Assembly: GCF_003473545.1 (NCBI RefSeq)
Contig: NZ_QUCM01000014.1
Location: 1 to 64,000, forward strand
Direction of reading: 5' to 3'
Source: Clostridium sp. AM22-11AC
GTDB taxonomy: Bacteria; Bacillota; Clostridia; Lachnospirales; Lachnospiraceae
Length of the DNA stretch: 64,000 nucleotides
Part shown: one piece after another, positions 8,220-16,535 of the stretch
Position numbering within the stretch: position 1 is the stretch's first letter
Layout of the letters: the number at the start of each line of letters is the position of its first letter
Position numbers and translations under genes: made by a program
The notes under the pieces: model-generated
What the model was told of the DNA's origin: nothing
The model's input: the letters and a program-made list of their open reading frames with translations, nothing else
Databases searched by the model: none

Positions 8220-9674
8220 TTGAAAAAATATGAGAAAGTATTTCAGAAAGATTATGAAACATGGTATGGGGAAAATGAGGCATACAGAAAACAGGTGGCA
8301 GAAGACCCGGACCGGCTTGCATTTCACCTGATGCCGGAAACCGGCTGGATGAATGATCCCAATGGTCTCTGTCAGTTTAAAGGAGAATACCACATTTATT
8401 ATCAGTATACCCCCTTTGAGCCAACCGGAGAATTAAAACTGTGGGGTCATTATAAAACAAAGGATCTTGTTACCTATGAACAGTGCCAGCCGGTCTTATT
8501 CCCGGACAGCGATGAGGATGCTCATGGCGTATATTCCGGCTCTGCTTTCTGTGAAAATGGGAAGATCAACTTCTTTTATACAGGAAATGTAAAATTGTTT
8601 GACCGCCCGGATTATGATTACATCAACAGTGGAAGAGTCAGCAATACCATGTATGTCACCAGCGAAGACGGAATGCATTTTTCACCGAAGAAATGCCTGA
8701 TGACCAACAGTGATTATCCGGCAGATATCAGTGCCCATGTAAGGGATCCAAAGATCATTAAGAGGGAAGATGGCTATTACATGGTCTTAGGAGCAAGGGA
8801 CAAAGAGAGCAAGGGCCTGGTACTGGTATACCGTTCCGATGACCTGACAAACTGGAAATATCATGGACGGATCACCACAGAAAATGCCTTTGGCTATATG
8901 TGGGAATGCCCGGATCTTTTTGAACTGGATGGACAGCTGTGTCTGATCTGTTGCCCTCAGGGTGTAGAAAAGAAGGGATATGATTACTGGAATGTCCATC
9001 AGTGTGTATGTATTCCGTTAGATTATGATTTTACACCGGGAACCTGGGTAATTAAGACTACAGATAATTTTCAGATGGTAGACCGGGGATTTGATTTTTA
9101 TGCTCCGCAGACCTTTGAGGATCAGCAGGGAAGACGGATCCTGATCGGATGGATGGGAATACCGGATGCAGATTATACAAATCCTACTGTAAAAAAAGGC
9201 TGGCAGCATGCCTTAACGATCCCGAGACAGCTCCATATAAGGGATGGAAAGCTGTATCAGGAGCCGGTAAAGGAATTGGAGAAACTTTGCCGGAATGGCA
9301 GAACATTTTCCAAAGAAGAATTCCAAAATTTGGAACTACCCAAATGTGCCAAAGTGCAGATCGACTTTAAGGATTGCAAAAATATGGAATTTTCCATCAG
9401 CGATGGAGTAAAACTGACCTATATGGATCATGTTCTGACGCTGGACCTGGGTAACTGTGGAAGCGGCAGGACGATCCGCAAGGTATGGATCGAAGAACTG
9501 ACAGACCTTACTTTGTTTGCGGACACAACTTCTTTGGAACTGTTTATTAATAAGGGAAGCCAGGTATTTACTACCCGTGTGTATGGTAAACAGGGAAAAG
9601 CAGGACTTAAAGGGCAGTGTGATGCCCGAATCCAGGTATATGAAATGTCAGGTTATGAATATGGCCGCATCTGA
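8220..9674 (+). CDS. scrB: sucrose-6-phosphate hydrolase (GH32)
   Basis: Hydrolyses sucrose-6-phosphate to glucose-6-phosphate and fructose in the cytoplasm. The 484-residue length is normal. GH32 signatures are present: WMNDPNG with nucleophile Asp-46, the RDP triad with Asp-176, and the ECPD acid/base Glu-229. The start is TTG 8220, set by AGGAGG at 8208-8213 with six-base spacing; no in-frame ATG exists nearby. It follows scrA by 40 bases and is clearly co-transcribed. Its 3' end overlaps the convergent AraC gene by 22 bases, and no terminator separates them. Confidence 0.93.
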   Translation: MKKYEKVFQKDYETWYGENEAYRKQVAEDPDRLAFHLMPETGWMNDPNGLCQFKGEYHIYYQYTPFEPTGELKLWGHYKTKDLVTYEQCQPVLFPDSDEDAHGVYSGSAFCENGKINFFYTGNVKLFDRPDYDYINSGRVSNTMYVTSEDGMHFSPKKCLMTNSDYPADISAHVRDPKIIKREDGYYMVLGARDKESKGLVLVYRSDDLTNWKYHGRITTENAFGYMWECPDLFELDGQLCLICCPQGVEKKGYDYWNVHQCVCIPLDYDFTPGTWVIKTTDNFQMVDRGFDFYAPQTFEDQQGRRILIGWMGIPDADYTNPTVKKGWQHALTIPRQLHIRDGKLYQEPVKELEKLCRNGRTFSKEEFQNLELPKCAKVQIDFKDCKNMEFSISDGVKLTYMDHVLTLDLGNCGSGRTIRKVWIEELTDLTLFADTTSLELFINKGSQVFTTRVYGKQGKAGLKGQCDARIQVYEMSGYEYGRI

Positions 9675-10609
9675 CGGCGGTATTGAAGGGGTGTAAGAGA
9701 AGTAGTTTTGCGAAATACTCGTTCAAAATAGGGGAGATTTATAAAGCCCGCTTCAAGGGCAATATCCGTCATGGAAAGCTCAGTTTCTCGCAGGAGAAGC
9801 TGGGCTTTTTTGATGCGGCAGATGTTCTGGTATTCTGTAATGGTAAAACCGGTAACTTTGCGAAAGATCCGGGTCAAGTAGGAACGGCTGATGAAAAAAT
9901 GGGCAGCGATCTGATCCAGGCTGTTTTTCTCACTGCAGTGATTTTGGAGATAAATAGCAATATCATGTACCTGCTGATACATACCTGTGTGGACCAGATT
10001 GTTTTGAAGGTTTTCCTTCCAGCCGCCCTCTTCCTGCGTCCTTCTGATCTGGATCAGGAGAAGGAGAAGCTGAACGGTATACAGACGGATCAAACCGTTG
10101 GCAGTCATTGTGTCCTGTTTATTGCCAGGAGTTGTCCGGGATGAGATAAGTGTAAATTGTTCCTTGATCTGTGTCAGAAGGGAAAGAATCTGAGCCCATT
10201 GATCCACAGAAAATCTTGTAATACCACGATAGGCATTTCCAAATTCTTCCAGACTTACAGATCCACACAGGCGGAGAAGCTGGTCTAATACAGGTCCTTC
10301 TAACTGCATCAGAAAACGGTGGTGCTTTTTTCCTGTACCTGCAGGGCAGGTTTTATGGATCTGGTTCTGGTCTACCAGGATAGCCATATGTTCCTGCAAA
10401 TGATAGGTATCCTGTTCTACGAAATAAAAACGTTCCCCTTCTATGAGAAAATATAATTCCAGGCTTTCATGAAAATGGCGTGTGACCATGGAAAAACTGT
10501 GGCTGCGGATGGCTTCTTCAACGAAAATGCCGGGAATTTCCCCTTTAAATAAAATTTCAGATGCGTCAGGTATTTCACTGAAAGAAAGATAAAGTGTGTC
10601 CTGTTCCAT
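9653..10609 (-). CDS. AraC-family transcriptional regulator
   Basis: A 318-residue regulator. Its N-terminal cupin-like effector domain (RHFHESLELYFLIEGE, HQ-type ligand loop ~60-130) is followed by a C-terminal double helix-turn-helix (~residues 220-318, with ISRSYLTRIFRKVTG and ending in TPLQYRRQMR). The start is ATG at 10609, chosen because AGGAG lies 11 bases upstream; an earlier in-frame ATG at 10660 has no ribosome site. It is divergent from the GH4 glycosidase gene and convergent with scrB. The divergent layout and the tandem repeats at 10744-10783 suggest it activates the glycosidase gene. The ligand is unknown. Confidence 0.9.
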   Translation of the reverse strand: MEQDTLYLSFSEIPDASEILFKGEIPGIFVEEAIRSHSFSMVTRHFHESLELYFLIEGERFYFVEQDTYHLQEHMAILVDQNQIHKTCPAGTGKKHHRFLMQLEGPVLDQLLRLCGSVSLEEFGNAYRGITRFSVDQWAQILSLLTQIKEQFTLISSRTTPGNKQDTMTANGLIRLYTVQLLLLLIQIRRTQEEGGWKENLQNNLVHTGMYQQVHDIAIYLQNHCSEKNSLDQIAAHFFISRSYLTRIFRKVTGFTITEYQNICRIKKAQLLLRETELSMTDIALEAGFINLPYFERVFRKTTSLTPLQYRRQMRPYS

Positions 10610-10743
10610 AATGATAAGTGCTCCTGTTCCTGCTGCGCCTATTATAGCATAGAGTTGCATTTAAAAGTAGCCGATAAGATAAAAACTACAAAAATATATC
10701 TGATTTTGTTAGCGATTTTACATATTTTATTCTAAAATGAGAC

Positions 10744-10783
10744 ACATAAAAGGACCTACATAAAAGGACCTACATAAAGGACA
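10744..10783. repeat. 14-bp tandem direct repeat upstream of GH4 gene
   Basis: ACATAAAAGGACCT at 10744-10757 and 10758-10771, then a partial copy ACATAAAGGAC from 10772. The repeats lie between a possible -10 (TAAAAT 10733-10738) and the ribosome site at 10795. AraC-family proteins bind direct repeats, so this is a candidate site for the divergent regulator. It could equally be a replication-slippage product. Confidence 0.6.
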
Positions 10784-10808
10784 CATATTGTAACAGGAGG
10801 CAGCGTAT

Positions 10809-12209
10809 ATGAAGTACAGTAAAGGAAAAGTTTCTGATATTCAGATTGCATACATTGGAGGAGGTTCCAGAGGATGGGCGTGGACATTTATGACGGATCT
10901 GGCACTGGAAGACGAGATCAGCGGAACCATCCGTTTATATGACATTGACAGGAAAGCAGCACAGACCAATGAAGTGATCGGCAATCACCTGATGAACCGA
11001 CCGGAGGCAAAGGGAGACTGGAAGTTTGAGGTAAAGGACAGTTTGAAAGAAGTTCTTACAGGCTGTGATTTTGCAGTGATCTCTATTTTACCGGGAACTT
11101 TTGATGAGATGGCTTCCGATGTACATCTGCCGGAGCGCCTTGGTATTTATCAGTCAGTAGGTGATACAGCAGGCCCAGGCGGGATCATAAGAGGGCTGCG
11201 CACGATCCCTATGTTTGTAGAGATCGCAGAGGCGATCAAAAAATATGCTCCTGATTGCTGGGTGATCAATTATACCAATCCTATGTCCCTGTGTGTGAAA
11301 ACACTGTATCATGTATTTCCGCAGATCAAGGCATTTGGCTGCTGCCATGAGGTATTTGGTACCCAGAAGGTTTTAAGGGGGATCTACGAAGAAGAAACAG
11401 GAGACAAGATTGCAGACTGGCATGATATTCATGTAAATGTAGTGGGGATCAACCATTTCACCTGGTTTACGGAGGCAAGTTATAAAGGAGTTGACTTATT
11501 CCCTGTATACAAGAATTATATAGATCATCATTTTGAAGAAGGTTATCAGCTGGAAGGTGAAAACTGGATGAATTCTTCTTTTAAATGCGCCAATCGTGTA
11601 AAAATGGATCTTTTTTGCAGGTATGGGCTGATCGCAGCAGCAGGAGACCGTCATCTGGCGGAATTTATGCCTGGAAATGAGTATCTGAATGATCCGGAAA
11701 CAGTTGCTTCCTGGAAGTTCGGTCTGACAACAGTAGACTGGAGAAAAGAAGATCTGAAGAAACGTCTGGAGAGAAGTCACAGACTGGCAGCAGGAGAAGA
11801 GGAGATCGATCTGACGCCAACAGGAGAAGAGGGAATTCTTCTGATCAAGGCACTGTGTGGACTGGGACGTGTAGTCAGCAATGTAAATATCCCAAATACA
11901 GCCGGTCAGATCCCAAATCTTCCGGAAAATGCCCTGGTAGAGACAAACGCCCTGTTTGACAGAGACAGTATCCATCCGGTGGCTGCAGGGAAAGTACCTG
12001 AAAATGTAAAAGCCCTGCTGATGCCTCACATTGAAAACCATGAGAGGACCTTAAAGGCAGCACTTACCTGTGATGAAGAACTGGTAGTACAGGCTTTCCT
12101 GCATGACCCTGTTGTAAAGGGAAAGCAGCCTCAGGAGGCACAGGTGCGCAGCCTGGTACATGATATGATCGAAAACACCAGAAAATATCTGCCAGACGGC
12201 TGGAATTAA
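10809..12209 (+). CDS. GH4 family glycosidase, probable alpha-galacturonidase
   Basis: A 466-residue NAD- and Mn-dependent GH4 enzyme. The Rossmann start IAYIGGGSRGWAW and the metal-binding CCHEVFGTQ region (near 180) are clear, as are NYTNPMS and VVGINHFTWF. In GH4 the residues after Cys-His separate substrate groups; CHEVF is the form I associate with the LplD-type alpha-galacturonidases rather than with 6-phospho-glucosidases (CNxP) or alpha-galactosidases (CHSV). The nearby fructuronate-reductase-like gene at 14.2 kb also points to uronate use. The start is ATG 10809 after AGGAGG (10795-10800). Substrate is an inference; alpha-glucosidase or another uronidase activity is possible. Confidence 0.8.
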   Translation: MKYSKGKVSDIQIAYIGGGSRGWAWTFMTDLALEDEISGTIRLYDIDRKAAQTNEVIGNHLMNRPEAKGDWKFEVKDSLKEVLTGCDFAVISILPGTFDEMASDVHLPERLGIYQSVGDTAGPGGIIRGLRTIPMFVEIAEAIKKYAPDCWVINYTNPMSLCVKTLYHVFPQIKAFGCCHEVFGTQKVLRGIYEEETGDKIADWHDIHVNVVGINHFTWFTEASYKGVDLFPVYKNYIDHHFEEGYQLEGENWMNSSFKCANRVKMDLFCRYGLIAAAGDRHLAEFMPGNEYLNDPETVASWKFGLTTVDWRKEDLKKRLERSHRLAAGEEEIDLTPTGEEGILLIKALCGLGRVVSNVNIPNTAGQIPNLPENALVETNALFDRDSIHPVAAGKVPENVKALLMPHIENHERTLKAALTCDEELVVQAFLHDPVVKGKQPQEAQVRSLVHDMIENTRKYLPDGWN

Positions 12210-12256
12210 ATATAGAAAATAAGTTTTTGAATGTTTCGGATATATCGTTTACAGAA

Positions 12257-12293
12257 CGGCAGCCAGACCTGTAAGAGACAGATCTGGCTGCCG
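12257..12293. terminator. perfect hairpin between convergent genes
   Basis: CGGCAGCCAGA (12257-12267) pairs perfectly with TCTGGCTGCCG (12283-12293). It lies between the GH4 gene and the convergent methionine aminopeptidase gene. Neither side has a T-run, so it may act through structure or need Rho. It is listed as a possible bidirectional terminator. Confidence 0.5.
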
Positions 12294-12300
12294 GATCCTG

Positions 12301-13173
12301 TTACCAGGAAAGGATCTCGTATCCATCCTCTGTGATCAGAACCTGGATCTCCCACTGGGCGGAAGGCATACCGTCATCTGTATAGATGGTCCAGTCATTT
12401 TCCGCGTCAACGAAGATATCTGCTTTCCCCATATTGATCATAGGTTCAATGGTAAAGATCATACCCGGAACCATAAGCATCTCTGTTCCTTTTTTAGAAA
12501 CAAAACTTACCCATGGATCTTCGTGGAATTCCAGGCCTACGCCGTGACCGCCGATCTCCCGGACAACGGTATAACCGTTTGCAGTAGCATAGTCGTTGAT
12601 GGCCTGACCCATATCACCTAAGTGTCCCCATGGCCGTACCTGTTTTAAACCTTCTTCGATCGCCTGTTTGGTTACCTCTACCAGACGCTTCTTTTCAGGG
12701 GAGACTTCACCGATACAGAACATTCTGGAAGAGTCGGAGTAGTATCCTTTATAAATAGTAGAAACGTCTACATTAATGATATCACCATCTTTTAAGATCA
12801 CATCAGCAGAAGGGATACCATGGCATACCTGATCGTTTACAGAGGTGCAGACGCTCTTTGGAAATCCTTCATAGTTTAAGGGAGCCGGAATTCCGCCTCT
12901 GTGAGTAGTCTGTTCGTAAACCCACAGATCGATCTGCTCGGTTGAGATGCCGGCACAGATATGTTCTGCAACATAATCCAAAACAGACACATTGATCTTT
13001 GCGCTTTCGCGGATTGCTGCGATCTGCTCCGGATTTTTGATCATGGCATGACTTGGTACCTTGGAACCTTTGTGACGGTATTCTGACAGTTTTACGTCAA
13101 AATCCATATGGCAATTTTTATATTTATGTCCGCTGCCGCACCAGCAGGGATCATTTCTTCCTATTTTCTGCAT
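12301..13173 (-). CDS. map: methionine aminopeptidase, type I, with SEC-C zinc motif
   Basis: Removes the initiator methionine from new proteins. The 290-residue form carries an N-terminal SEC-C zinc-binding tail (Cys-10, Cys-12, Cys-21, His-22 in PCWCGSG...NCH) before the catalytic pita-bread fold. The metal ligands are visible: Asp in NVDVST and YSDSSR, His in GGHGVGLEFHE, Glu in FTIEPM and WEIQV. SEC-C bearing enzymes usually occur as a second aminopeptidase beside a shorter one in the ribosomal-protein cluster, but that second copy is outside the window. The start is ATG 13173 with AGGAG upstream. It is monocistronic on the minus strand. Confidence 0.93.
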   Translation of the reverse strand: MQKIGRNDPCWCGSGHKYKNCHMDFDVKLSEYRHKGSKVPSHAMIKNPEQIAAIRESAKINVSVLDYVAEHICAGISTEQIDLWVYEQTTHRGGIPAPLNYEGFPKSVCTSVNDQVCHGIPSADVILKDGDIINVDVSTIYKGYYSDSSRMFCIGEVSPEKKRLVEVTKQAIEEGLKQVRPWGHLGDMGQAINDYATANGYTVVREIGGHGVGLEFHEDPWVSFVSKKGTEMLMVPGMIFTIEPMINMGKADIFVDAENDWTIYTDDGMPSAQWEIQVLITEDGYEILSW

Positions 13174-13289
13174 GATATTCTCCTTTACCTGGCTTCCTGC
13201 AAATTTAGATCTCTATAGACTGGAACAGGAAAGCACTGCGTATCAAGTATAGCACAGCAGGGGACACAATGCCATAGGGGGATTGAGAA

Positions 13290-13553
13290 TTATTCCCTTG
13301 TACGGGGCAGAGATCTGTGTTTTAGGAAGATATCGTTTTCTTTAGTCTCAGGGGAAGGAGGCGTAAAAGCAAGGATGTTTTCCGGGCTGCAGCCTAAAAT
13401 GATACAAAGATCATTGATGGTGCTGGTACTTAATGGTCGGTTTTTCCTCAAACGGTCAATGGTAGCACTGGAGATGGAATAATCATGGATCAGCGAATAA
13501 GTAGATTCTCCGCTGGCTTTCAGTGTTTCCCAGAAGGGCTGATAGTTTATCAT
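13290..13553 (-). CDS. small XRE/Cro-type helix-turn-helix protein
   Basis: An 87-residue protein made almost wholly of a Cro/CI helix-turn-helix domain: YSISSATIDRLRKNRPLS is the recognition region and TINDLCIILGCSPENIL the closing helices. A proline-rich, charged tail of ~25 residues follows. Such single-domain regulators are common in Clostridia and may control stress, plasmid or antitoxin-like functions; no partner toxin gene is adjacent. The start is ATG 13553 with AAAGGA upstream. Function is unknown. Confidence 0.8.
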   Translation of the reverse strand: MINYQPFWETLKASGESTYSLIHDYSISSATIDRLRKNRPLSTSTINDLCIILGCSPENILAFTPPSPETKENDIFLKHRSLPRTRE

Positions 13554-13691
13554 AAAGGTCCTTTCTGTTATTGTTATAGTAGTTTATTTTATTTTTGTAT
13601 GTTTGACATTGTTGCTGTATTTTTACCTATAAATAATAAACGTAAGAGAATGTAAAAAATCCCCGTCCTTCTGTAAAAAAATGAAAAAATC

Positions 13692-13719
13692 TTGCATTTT
13701 TGTAAAACTTATGTATAAT
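13692..13719 (+). promoter_or_regulatory. promoter of the small secreted-peptide gene
   Basis: TTGCAT (13692-13697), a 16-base spacer, then a perfect TATAAT (13714-13719). The predicted start near 13726 leaves a very short leader that begins at the ribosome site GGAGG (13727-13731). It lies downstream of an in-frame ATG at 13681, which is why that start is rejected. Confidence 0.65.
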
Positions 13720-13740
13720 GGGGTTCGGAGGAAGAGTACC

Positions 13741-13881
13741 ATGAAATTAAGAAGAGTTTTAGGTAGTTTTGCCTGGGTGGCCCTGGCAGCTGCGCTGATC
13801 CTTGTAAATGCAGCGGCAGCCAATGCGCAGGATAAAGCCGCAGAGGACGGTCAGACCGTTCAGACGATCACAGTAAAATAA
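13741..13881 (+). CDS. 46-residue predicted secreted peptide
   Basis: No family is recognised. The chain has the form of a signal peptide: positive MKLRR, a hydrophobic stretch to residue ~27, and an AAANA cleavage box. Cleavage after Ala-29 would release a 17-residue peptide, QDKAAEDGQTVQTITVK. GGAGG sits nine bases before the ATG, a good promoter lies just before it, and a strong terminator at 13904-13929 follows, so this is a complete one-gene unit. Possible roles are an extracellular signal, a membrane-anchored small protein or the remnant of a larger secreted protein. The flanking genes give no clue. Confidence 0.6.
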   Translation: MKLRRVLGSFAWVALAAALILVNAAAANAQDKAAEDGQTVQTITVK

Positions 13882-13903
13882 GAGGGACATGAGTCCGGGT
13901 ACA

Positions 13904-13929
13904 GAGTCGCAGTGTGCGGCTCTTTTTTT
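13904..13929 (+). terminator. Rho-independent terminator of the small peptide gene
   Basis: GAGTCGCA (13904-13911), loop GTG, TGCGGCTC (13915-13922, one G-U), then seven T. A textbook terminator 22 bases after the peptide stop codon. Confidence 0.9.
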
Positions 13930-14054
13930 GTACTGCCAAGGCACATCCTTTTTACGCCGACAATGGGCATTTCCGCCATGAGGAAGTTTGTTGCAGCAGG
14001 CTGAGATCGGGATTTTTCACAGTTTACATAGAAAACGCAACTTTTGCAATGATA

Positions 14055-14098
14055 TTGACAAAAATTCATATGGAAAATAAAAAAATATGTGGTAGAAT
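14055..14098 (+). promoter_or_regulatory. probable promoter of the fructuronate reductase-like gene
   Basis: TTGACA at 14055-14060 is a good -35. The matching -10 is uncertain: TAAAAA at 14078-14083 has the right 17-base spacing, while the better TAGAAT at 14093-14098 is too far from it and may be used with another -35. Confidence 0.4.
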
Positions 14099-14166
14099 AG
14101 AGACAGAGTTAAGAAGTAATATATTAGTATAACAGTAATATAAAACCAAAACAGGAGGGTATCATT

Positions 14167-15786
14167 ATGCATTTACTGGACAGCGAACTGAAAAACAAAG
14201 AACAGTGGGAGAAGGCTGAGATCAGTCTTCCACAGTTTGACCGTCAGGCTATGAAGGAAGAGACAAAGAAGAACCCACAGTGGGTACACTTTGGCGCAGG
14301 TAATATTTTCCGCGCATTCCCAGCTGCATTACAGCAGAAACTGTTAAATGAAGGAATTGAAAAAACAGGTATCATCGTAGCAGAGGGTTATGATTATGAG
14401 ATCATCAAGAAAGCATACCGTCCACAGGATGATTTAAGCCTTTTAGTTACCTTAAAGGCAAACGGAACCATTGAAAAGACCGTGATCGGAAGCCTTGCAG
14501 AGTCACTGACTGTAGACCGTCATGACGCAGCAGACTGGAACCGTTTAAAAGAGATCTTCGCAAGCAATACCCTTCAGATGGTAAGCTTTACCATTACTGA
14601 AAAGGGCTACAGTATCACTTCTCCTGACGGTGCATTCCGCGCAGATGTAAAGGCTGATTTTGAGGCAGGTCCTGAAAATGCAGACAGCTACATCGGTAAG
14701 CTGGCAGCATTATGCTACTGGAGATATACCCAGGGCGCAGCTCCACTGGCACTGGTAAGTATGGACAACTGCTCCCACAACGGAGATAAGCTGTTCGCAG
14801 CAGTAGATGCTTATGCAAAAGCATGGACTGAGAACGGAAAAGCAGAGAAGGGCTTCTTAGAGTACATTGAGAACCCTGCAAAGGTTTCCTTCCCTTGGAG
14901 CATGATCGATAAGATCACCCCACGTCCTGACGCAAGCGTAAAGAAGATGTTAGAGGATGCTGGCTTTACTGATACAGAAAGCATTGTAACAAGCAAGAAT
15001 ACCTACGTAGCACCTTTCGTAAACGCAGAAGAGGCTCAGTACCTTGTAATTGAAAATGCATTTCCAAACGGCCGCCCGGCATTAGAGAATGCAGGTGTTA
15101 TGTTCACCTCCAGAGAGACAGTAGAAAAAGTAGAGCGCATGAAAGTATGCACCTGCTTAAATCCTCTGCACACTGCACTGGCTGTATATGGCTGCCTGTT
15201 AGGTTACACCAAGATCAGCGATGAGATGAAGGATGCTGACCTGGTTAAACTGGTTGAGATCATTGGATACAAAGAGGGACTTCCGGTTGTTACAGATCCT
15301 GGAATTCTTTCTCCAAAGAAGTTTATTGATGAAGTACTTCAGATCCGTGTACCAAACCCATTTATGCCTGATACTCCACAGAGGATTGCCTGCGATACTT
15401 CCCAGAAGCTGTCCATCCGCTTTGGTGAGACCATTAAGGAATACATGGCAAGCTCTGAACTGGATGTAAAATCCTTAAAGTTCATCCCAATGGTACAGGC
15501 TGGATGGTGCCGTTATCTGTTAGGTGTAGATGATGAACTGAACGCATTTACAGTAAGCCCGGATCCAATGTATGAGGAACTGGCTGGCAAGCTGGCAGGC
15601 GTAAAGGTAGGAGAGTCCTGCGACGTACACGCTGTTCTTTCCCCAATCTTAAGTGATGCAAAGATCTTCGGTGTAAACTTATATGAGGCAGGTCTTGGCG
15701 AATATGTAGAAAGCATCTTCGCAGAACAGATCGCTGGAAAGGGCGCTGTAAGAGAGACTTTAAAGAGACATCTGGCTGAGGCATAA
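14167..15786 (+). CDS. uxuB: mannitol dehydrogenase family protein, probable fructuronate reductase
   Basis: A 539-residue NAD-dependent long-chain dehydrogenase that interconverts a keto-uronate or ketose with its polyol (D-fructuronate with D-mannonate in UxuB). Seen: VHFGAGNIFRAF at the nucleotide-binding start, the family motif SMDNCSHNGDKL near 200, and the catalytic-region Lys in KVCTCLNPLHTALA. The chain is ~50 residues longer than E. coli UxuB, at both ends. The ribosome site AGGAGG is at 14152. The gene stands alone, with its own terminator. With the GH4 uronidase-like gene 2 kb upstream, fructuronate reduction is more likely than mannitol oxidation; tagaturonate reductase is the alternative. 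Confidence 0.82.
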   Translation: MHLLDSELKNKEQWEKAEISLPQFDRQAMKEETKKNPQWVHFGAGNIFRAFPAALQQKLLNEGIEKTGIIVAEGYDYEIIKKAYRPQDDLSLLVTLKANGTIEKTVIGSLAESLTVDRHDAADWNRLKEIFASNTLQMVSFTITEKGYSITSPDGAFRADVKADFEAGPENADSYIGKLAALCYWRYTQGAAPLALVSMDNCSHNGDKLFAAVDAYAKAWTENGKAEKGFLEYIENPAKVSFPWSMIDKITPRPDASVKKMLEDAGFTDTESIVTSKNTYVAPFVNAEEAQYLVIENAFPNGRPALENAGVMFTSRETVEKVERMKVCTCLNPLHTALAVYGCLLGYTKISDEMKDADLVKLVEIIGYKEGLPVVTDPGILSPKKFIDEVLQIRVPNPFMPDTPQRIACDTSQKLSIRFGETIKEYMASSELDVKSLKFIPMVQAGWCRYLLGVDDELNAFTVSPDPMYEELAGKLAGVKVGESCDVHAVLSPILSDAKIFGVNLYEAGLGEYVESIFAEQIAGKGAVRETLKRHLAEA

Positions 15787-15846
15787 GATAAGGCTTACCT
15801 GCATCAACAGGTAAATAAAAGTTTGTGTTATAAATAGGTTAAAACT

Positions 15847-15875
15847 GGCCGTGGCAGAAATGTTGCGGCCTTTTT
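15847..15875 (+). terminator. terminator after the uxuB-like gene
   Basis: GGCCG (15847-15851) pairs with CGGCC (15866-15870), extended inward by G-U-rich pairs to a GAAA loop, then five T. A weaker hairpin (TTACCTG/CAGGTAA) lies at 15795-15814. Confidence 0.8.
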
Positions 15876-15921
15876 GCTGCCATGCATCTGAAAGAAGCGC
15901 CTTTTATATTCCCAAGACATG

Positions 15922-15930
15922 TGTTATACT
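15922..15930 (+). promoter_or_regulatory. extended -10 promoter before the DUF1653 gene
   Basis: TGT followed by TATACT (15925-15930) is an extended -10 element. The -35 region (TTTTAT near 15902) is weak. It probably drives the DUF1653-uvrC pair. Confidence 0.5.
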
Positions 15931-15968
15931 AGCAGGGAAACATATGTACGGATAGAAGGAGTATAACC

Positions 15969-16514
15969 ATGAACAGGATCCCACAGCCTGGAACTTTTTA
16001 CAGGCATTTTAAAAATAAATTATATCAGGTCATTGCAGTGGCCACTCATTCAGAAACAGGAGAGAAAATGGTGGTCTATCAGGCTCTCTATGGGGATTAC
16101 CAGGTGTATGTAAGACCGTTGGAGATGTTTATAAGCCCGGTAGACCGGGAAAAATATCCGGATGTGGAGCAGGAATACCGTTTTGAGCAGGTATTTCCAG
16201 GACAGATGAATGAACTGGGAAAAAATGGAAATAAGCCGGCCACCGGCAATCTGGCAGGATATGATCAGACCCAGCAACCAGAAGAACCGATGGGCCACGA
16301 ATGGCTGGAACGTTTTCTGGACGCTGACCGCCCGGAAGATCAGCTGGCTGTATTAAAACAGATGGAAGGCCATGTAACACAGAAAGAACTGGACTGTATC
16401 TTTCTGTCTTTGGACCTGCAGCCGGAAACAGGAAAGACAAAAACAGAGCAGGTAATGGATCTGCGCCTCCATATACAGCTGCTGCGCCGGTATGACGGCA
16501 GCAGACTGCGCTGA
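15969..16514 (+). CDS. DUF1653 domain protein
   Basis: A 181-residue protein of unknown function. Residues 1-75 form the DUF1653 fold: PQPGTFYRHFKNKLYQV, a VVYQALYGDYQVYVRP core and an EMFISPVDREKYP end. It is a small beta-rich module usually found alone in bacteria. The remaining ~100 residues are predicted helical and charged, with HEWLERFLDADRPEDQLAVL. It lies 21 bases before uvrC and is probably co-transcribed with it. Cytoplasmic, with no signal or membrane segment. Confidence 0.8.
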   Translation: MNRIPQPGTFYRHFKNKLYQVIAVATHSETGEKMVVYQALYGDYQVYVRPLEMFISPVDREKYPDVEQEYRFEQVFPGQMNELGKNGNKPATGNLAGYDQTQQPEEPMGHEWLERFLDADRPEDQLAVLKQMEGHVTQKELDCIFLSLDLQPETGKTKTEQVMDLRLHIQLLRRYDGSRLR

Positions 16515-16535
16515 TGGTTAAAATGAGGTGAACGA

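Noticed and set aside
9683..10144. 153-codon plus-strand frame opposite the AraC gene
   Set aside because: It lies wholly over the conserved helix-turn-helix domain on the other strand and resembles nothing.
13681..13740. Upstream start for the small secreted peptide
   Set aside because: The extra 20 codons lie over the promoter boxes, and the ribosome site is just before ATG 13741.
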